64,000 nucleotides of DNA from Macrotrachela quadricornifera (taxonomy: Eukaryota > Rotifera > Eurotatoria > Philodinida > Philodinidae): contig JAJEKB010020622.1 of assembly GCA_022393335.1 (NCBI GenBank), forward strand, positions 28,732-92,731, written 5' to 3'. Within the stretch, counting starts at the first letter, position 1. Each line of letters starts with the position of its first letter. Both the position numbers and the translations under genes were made by a program. The notes below the pieces were generated by a model. It did no database searches. It was not told where the DNA came from and was given only the letters and a program-made list of their open reading frames with translations. Shown here piece after piece: positions 60,451 through 64,000 of the stretch.

Positions 60451-60669
60451 TCACCATGCATAGTTATCTTTATGACAAAAACAATCGCAGTGACCAGGAA
60501 AATAGTCGCCATAATCGTTATGAAGGCAATGACCATTAGAATACACGCAGTAGCAGCGGTCGGCAAATCCGCAACGGAAGCCACAGTGACACCAGTCGAC
60601 ATCTGGCGTTAAATAAGAAGATGATGGTTCGATAACTAAAGGATAAATTCTAGTAAGTTCAAGTGTATA
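60451..60669 (-). CDS. Cys/His-rich small protein frame, unknown
   Basis: A 72-residue open frame without its own ATG. It reads LTRIYPLVIEPSSSYLTPDV, then DWCHCGFRCGFADRCYC, then NGHCLHNDYGDYFPGHCDCF, ending CHKDNYAW and a stop at 60451. Nine cysteines in about 40 residues indicate real coding sequence, possibly a secreted disulphide-rich peptide. A longer ATG frame on the same strand (60417-60602) reads as hydrophobic and is only its shadow. Upstream in the same frame, after three stops, a hydrophobic MGLIFFVFTL could be an eroded signal peptide. Probably broken or missing its first exon. Confidence 0.45.
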   Translation of the reverse strand, partial: YTLELTRIYPLVIEPSSSYLTPDVDWCHCGFRCGFADRCYCVYSNGHCLHNDYGDYFPGHCDCFCHKDNYAW

Positions 60670-60744
60670 TCACGAAATGTTTTATTCACTAAGGAAGATA
60701 TTTTAGAGAGTGAAAACGAAAAATATGAGACCCATATTTTGAAA

Positions 60745-61814
60745 CTACTTACATTCATATTGATTCCCTCTTGGATAGATCATAATATCCGTTGCATAGC
60801 ATTGGTTTTGACCTCGTCCCAAAAGACATCGTATTTTGCTGAAGAGTGGATGCAATTGTTTTATAATTAAATCATGCGCTTCATTGACATCTGAATAAGA
60901 ATAAAGCTCACAATCGAAGTGTTGTAAATGTGGAACAAGTGCCGGTAGAAATTTGGCCACTCTCTCAAAAAACTTGACTACATCATTGCTTCCAATGCTT
61001 CCTCGTACACGCAGTCGAATGAGATTTGGTGTCCACTTTAGTAATTTTTCCAAATCATATAAAGGATCACTGAGAGTAACTTTTAAATGGCTAATTAATA
61101 AATGAGGTTGAACATTGTGCATGATTGACTCATTAAAATCTCCTAAATTGATATCTAATCGACGTAAATTTGGCAGTTGATGTAACAGCCAACATAGTTT
61201 GGAACAAGCCCATACATCTATCGAAAAAGAATGGAGTATATTGTTTGGTGATGAATCATTGTTGCCGATGTTTTTATCGTAGTTAAATATCAATTGGAGT
61301 TTACATGTTTTTAGTAATGGAAAATGTTTAGTATTCAAAATAGTATAGAATAAAGATGATTTCATATCAGATGATATATATTCCATAGAAAGTCGTTCTA
61401 AACAATGTAGTTCGATGTTGAGCACCTAATAATCACGATTTTTAAAAACAACTTTTAGTTGTATAATACTGAAGTTACCTGTTCCCATTGTTCTTTTGAA
61501 AGATAGGTACAATCGATTGTCAGCGAACGTAATTCAGTCATACTATTAAAATTCAATGACAAATAATAGTGACGTACTTCCAAACGAATGATTTGTACTG
61601 GAGTCAAGATCGATAAATAATTGAATTCATATTTCTCTTCATTTCGAAGAACAACATTCACTTTTAAAGATTGAATAATGCGATTTATTCGCTGATTCAA
61701 ATCTTTGAAACTCCGAAGAGTAACTGGATTCATTTATTGAAATATTTCAAGGAAGAGTTCATCAGGAAGCAATTCAAGTTGAAATTGAGTTGATGTTATA
61801 TTGTCACTCATCAT
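60745..61814 (-). pseudogene. F-box protein of the bdelloid family, stop inside the F-box
   Basis: From the ATG at 61814 the frame reads MMSDNITSTQFQLELLPDEL, then FLEIFQ, then TAA (61736-61734), then MNPVTLRSFKDLNQRINRII. LELLPDELFLEIFQ-MNPVTLRSFKDLNQRIN is one continuous F-box, so the stop replaces a residue (Tyr is usual there). Exon 1 ends at 61479, with intron 61478-61426. Exon 2 (61425 on) holds leucine-rich segments: LEVRHYYLSL (still exon 1), then LPNLRRLDINLG, LIRLRVRGS, and the end IMIYPRGNQYECK. F-box proteins recruit substrates to SCF ubiquitin ligases. With the stop, only a product lacking half the F-box could start at Met 61733. A GTAAGT just before the stop codon might lead to a further exon. 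Confidence 0.65.
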
Positions 61815-61869
61815 ATCGAATTCGTTTCTACAATGATCACACAACGAGGAAAAGAATGAAAATACCAAC

Positions 61870-62298
61870 TGTCTGCAGTGACGAAATTACGTCATTCTCT
61901 GTTGAATCATTGTTCCTTTTTGCACAAAGAAAATATCACAACTGAAATTAATCTAATGCATACATACCAACTTCGCATCCTGAGCAACATAAAACGAAAT
62001 ATATATAAATTTATATGGCTTAAATAATACGTTTTATTCACACTATAAAATCCAAAGAAAGTTTATACACATCCACACTCACGCTAAAACTTATAAAAAG
62101 AACAAAAATGAGTCAAAATGTATCAAGACTCTCAAGATAAAAGCCATTCGTCAACAAATGAGTCATTGAGTAACTAGAAGAAAAAAAAGATGTTAGAATA
62201 CGATCGGACAGATACTCACAAATGACATCGAGAAAAAGCGTCAAAAGATACTTTGAACATTGATCAATTCTTAATGTACGTTTCAACCAATAACGTTT
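61870..62298. other. Intergenic
   Basis: AT-rich, nothing recognised. Confidence 0.4.
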
Positions 62299-62386
62299 TT
62301 ATGATGATATATTCATACATATATCACAAATTTCATCAATAAATTTTGGACCGATTAGGTTATGAATTCGATTTTTAACCGAGCCG
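62299..62386 (-). other. Possible short exon, unknown
   Basis: Reads GSVKNRIHNLIGPKFIDEIC, then DICMNISS and a stop. Composition looks coding, but it is short and unanchored. Confidence 0.25.
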
Positions 62387-62466
62387 AATAAAAAGAACCA
62401 TAATAACAATAGAACCAATATGAGTATAGACAATAATAAGAATGATAATAAATGAAAGGTATACAG

Positions 62467-62610
62467 TTACGATGCATGTCTTTGACATTTCATAATGAAA
62501 GCGTGAAGTTTTCCGTTTTCTGAAATGGCGAATATAAGAGCATAATGGTCCATGTCTTTTTTAGAAAGAGGAATAGCAAAATCTTCTATAGGTGTTTTCT
62601 TGTTCTTGCT
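62467..62610 (-). other. Possible terminal exon, unknown
   Basis: Reads KNKKTPIEDFAIPLSKKDMD, then HYALIFAISENGKLHAFIMK, then CQRHAS and a stop at 62467. The amphipathic beta-like pattern and clean frame suggest real coding sequence. Downstream of the GH9 relic on the same strand, so it may be its old neighbour or 3' part. Confidence 0.35.
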
Positions 62611-62770
62611 TCATACAAATACTAGTAAGTAAATATCTAGAAGCTAAGTTGGTCGTCAGTATAGAGAGAGTTGACTATTCGAGGATATGTGTATACATTA
62701 TTTAGATTATTATGACGATAAATTTTTATAGAAGTAGAATTTTCTGCACATATATTCTCTCACCTATGAT

Positions 62771-63091
62771 TTAAGCTGATTGAAATCCTGTATTACAACC
62801 AGTAGTAATTTCATTTTTAACGTAATTATCATTCTGATCAGGTCCTCGTACTAAAATACCAATGAGCAATTGAGGATTCGTATTAGGATTAATGAATGCG
62901 CTTCAGTCACATTCAGCTGGTAACTACATCTATTCGAATTTAACCTAGTTGTATGATGATGCGGTCATAAACGGATGGTTCTAACCGAAACCGATTACAT
63001 AGGATCCATCTGAATCATCCAATACATAATCGATTTGTTGCAAAGCAAAATTCAAATATTCTTGGCCATTAACACCAATTTCGGCGGCCAT
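62771..63091 (-). pseudogene. GH9 cellulase (endoglucanase) C-terminal relic, five in-frame stops
   Basis: From 63091 the frame reads MAAEIGVNGQEYLNFALQQI, then DYVLDDSDGSYVIGFG. A region with four TAG codons and one TGA follows, through LPAECD, and then SAFINPNTNPQLLIGILVRG, PDQNDNYVKNEITTG and CNTGFQSA to a stop at 62771. These match the end of animal GH9 endoglucanases (QIDY-LGD--SYVVGFG, then CDW-AFNNP-PNPQVLYGALVGGPDQNDNY, then N-GFQSA). The TGA replaces the conserved Trp of CDW. All blocks are in one frame with no indel. The upstream catalytic domain is absent. Pseudogene. Confidence 0.7.
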
Positions 63092-64000
63092 TTAAATACA
63101 GTAGAATATTCATCTAATATGGAGAATGTATCTTAGTGTTAATTATCTGCAGACAAAGAAAAACGACATTACTCGCATGTCGACATCTTTTAAAAAAACA
63201 GTAATGATTTGTGAAGAGAATCTTATCAGAATGCGAACAGAGTATTAAGGAATCGATTCATTTTAAGGCATTTTATACATAGGTTAATCAAACAGTTCTT
63301 GCAACAAGTGTCTACAATTTCACTCTAGTTGCTCTTATTCCTTAGGATGGCCTATTCGGGTAGCCACATCTGTTATCTATTAGAACACCAATATAAAGGT
63401 TCAGAAGTATTCGTTATGGAAAAACTTTTCGAACATCTATATTTTCAAAAGGATAAATTGTGTTACGAATTATTCTGCATTAATAAATGAAAAGACAATA
63501 AAATTAACTGAAAATCATGCTGTAGGCATTCTTTCTCTTTTTGTTTTATTTTTTCAGAAAATAGTAGCGATGAAGAATCTTGAAAAATGAGATATTGATT
63601 AGTTATTTAATATACTCTTACTAGATCATCAATTTTAAAGATACCTTCTACGAACTGAAATTGGAGTCGTGTTTTTTTTTAATTTTATCCTTCGGAACTA
63701 AAGATGCAATTCTAGTTTTGATTCATAATATTTCTTGGAGCTGCTAAACTGTAGTAGAGACTGTCACGAAAACAATCTAATAAATAACAAATTTGAATTA
63801 TTTGACACCTAGAAAATATTTCACAGATGCTTTTTTGAGTGCTTATCTAAGTAATTGTAATTCAAGGTTTTATTGACCTTTTTTTTGCAATCGATATATA
63901 ATTAAATAAGAATCATTGAATGATCGTATAATTCTATTTTTGATATGAAATAATTCTGAAGATAATTATTAATAAGTTCAAGTCATTTTTATAATCTGTA
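63092..64000. other. AT-rich window end, no gene seen
   Basis: No further GH9 exon, RNA gene or inverted repeat recognised up to the window end. Confidence 0.4.

Noticed and set aside
60417..60602. 61-residue hydrophobic ATG frame
   Set aside because: It overlaps a Cys/His-rich frame with far better coding character; the hydrophobic run is the shifted reading of that frame.
1..64000. Reassigned stop codons
   Set aside because: The intact genes (aminopeptidase, AMT, SMARCC, GT8) end at TAA or TGA where family lengths predict, and have no internal stops.
1..64000. CRISPR arrays, bacterial operons, rRNA and tRNA genes, telomeric TGTGGG arrays
   Set aside because: None seen. The tandem arrays lack repeat-spacer structure and are ordinary minisatellites or transposon parts.

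Overview
Eukaryotic (animal) DNA, most probably from a bdelloid rotifer. This is inferred from the AT-rich, gene-sparse sequence, very short GT-AG introns (about 50-70 bp), a fused ADP-ribosyltransferase/kinesin-light-chain TPR gene, an F-box family gene, an animal-type GH9 cellulase relic, and many small DNA-transposon remnants. There are no bacterial operons, ribosome binding sites or CRISPR arrays. I cannot fix the species.

Layout. 0.4-0.9 kb: a zinc-binding ORF fragment and a MITE. 0.94-3.97 kb: a decayed hAT element with its transposase on the minus strand. 4.07 kb: a broken Cys-rich secreted peptide gene. 4.8-7.2 kb: an inverted-repeat element with arrays of subterminal motifs, carrying a multi-exon gene of unknown function. 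8.75-10.95 kb: ART-TPR gene (minus). 12.7-16.0 kb: a SMARCC-like (BAF155/170, Moira) chromatin-remodelling subunit. It is followed at 16.27-17.17 kb by two exons of ZEB/zfh-1-type zinc fingers that can be spliced in phase to the same donor. 17.5 kb: a small secreted protein. 19.0-22.8 kb: two tandem ammonium transporter genes. 23.5-24.5 kb: a GT8 glycosyltransferase.

27.4-38.5 kb is mostly foldback elements, MITEs and a 70-bp tandem array inside a transposon. Two small Cys-rich secreted genes lie in it, one of them broken. 38.9-42.5 kb: a complete 15-exon M1 aminopeptidase of the puromycin-sensitive type. 42.9-44.5 kb: a truncated PSMG2 gene and the last exon of Piezo. Degenerate second copies of both recur at 58.1 and 48.5 kb. 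45-48.5 kb: minisatellites and three GC-rich hairpins.

48.78-53.39 kb: an apparently intact TTAA-flanked transposon with a Mutator/Kolobok-like transposase and a second ORF. 53.4-64 kb is gene debris: a nonsense-interrupted ORF, a cyclin C-terminal exon, an F-box gene with a stop inside its F-box, a hidden Cys-rich frame, and a GH9 cellulase relic with five in-frame stops. MITEs are scattered among them.

The housekeeping genes (SMARCC, AMT, GT8, aminopeptidase) do not form a pathway. The strongest themes are the possible SMARCC-ZEB fusion, large transposons with subterminal arrays, and repeated loci whose reading frame survives despite in-frame stops. All exon coordinates are hand-derived from splice consensus and protein family memory; no search was run.
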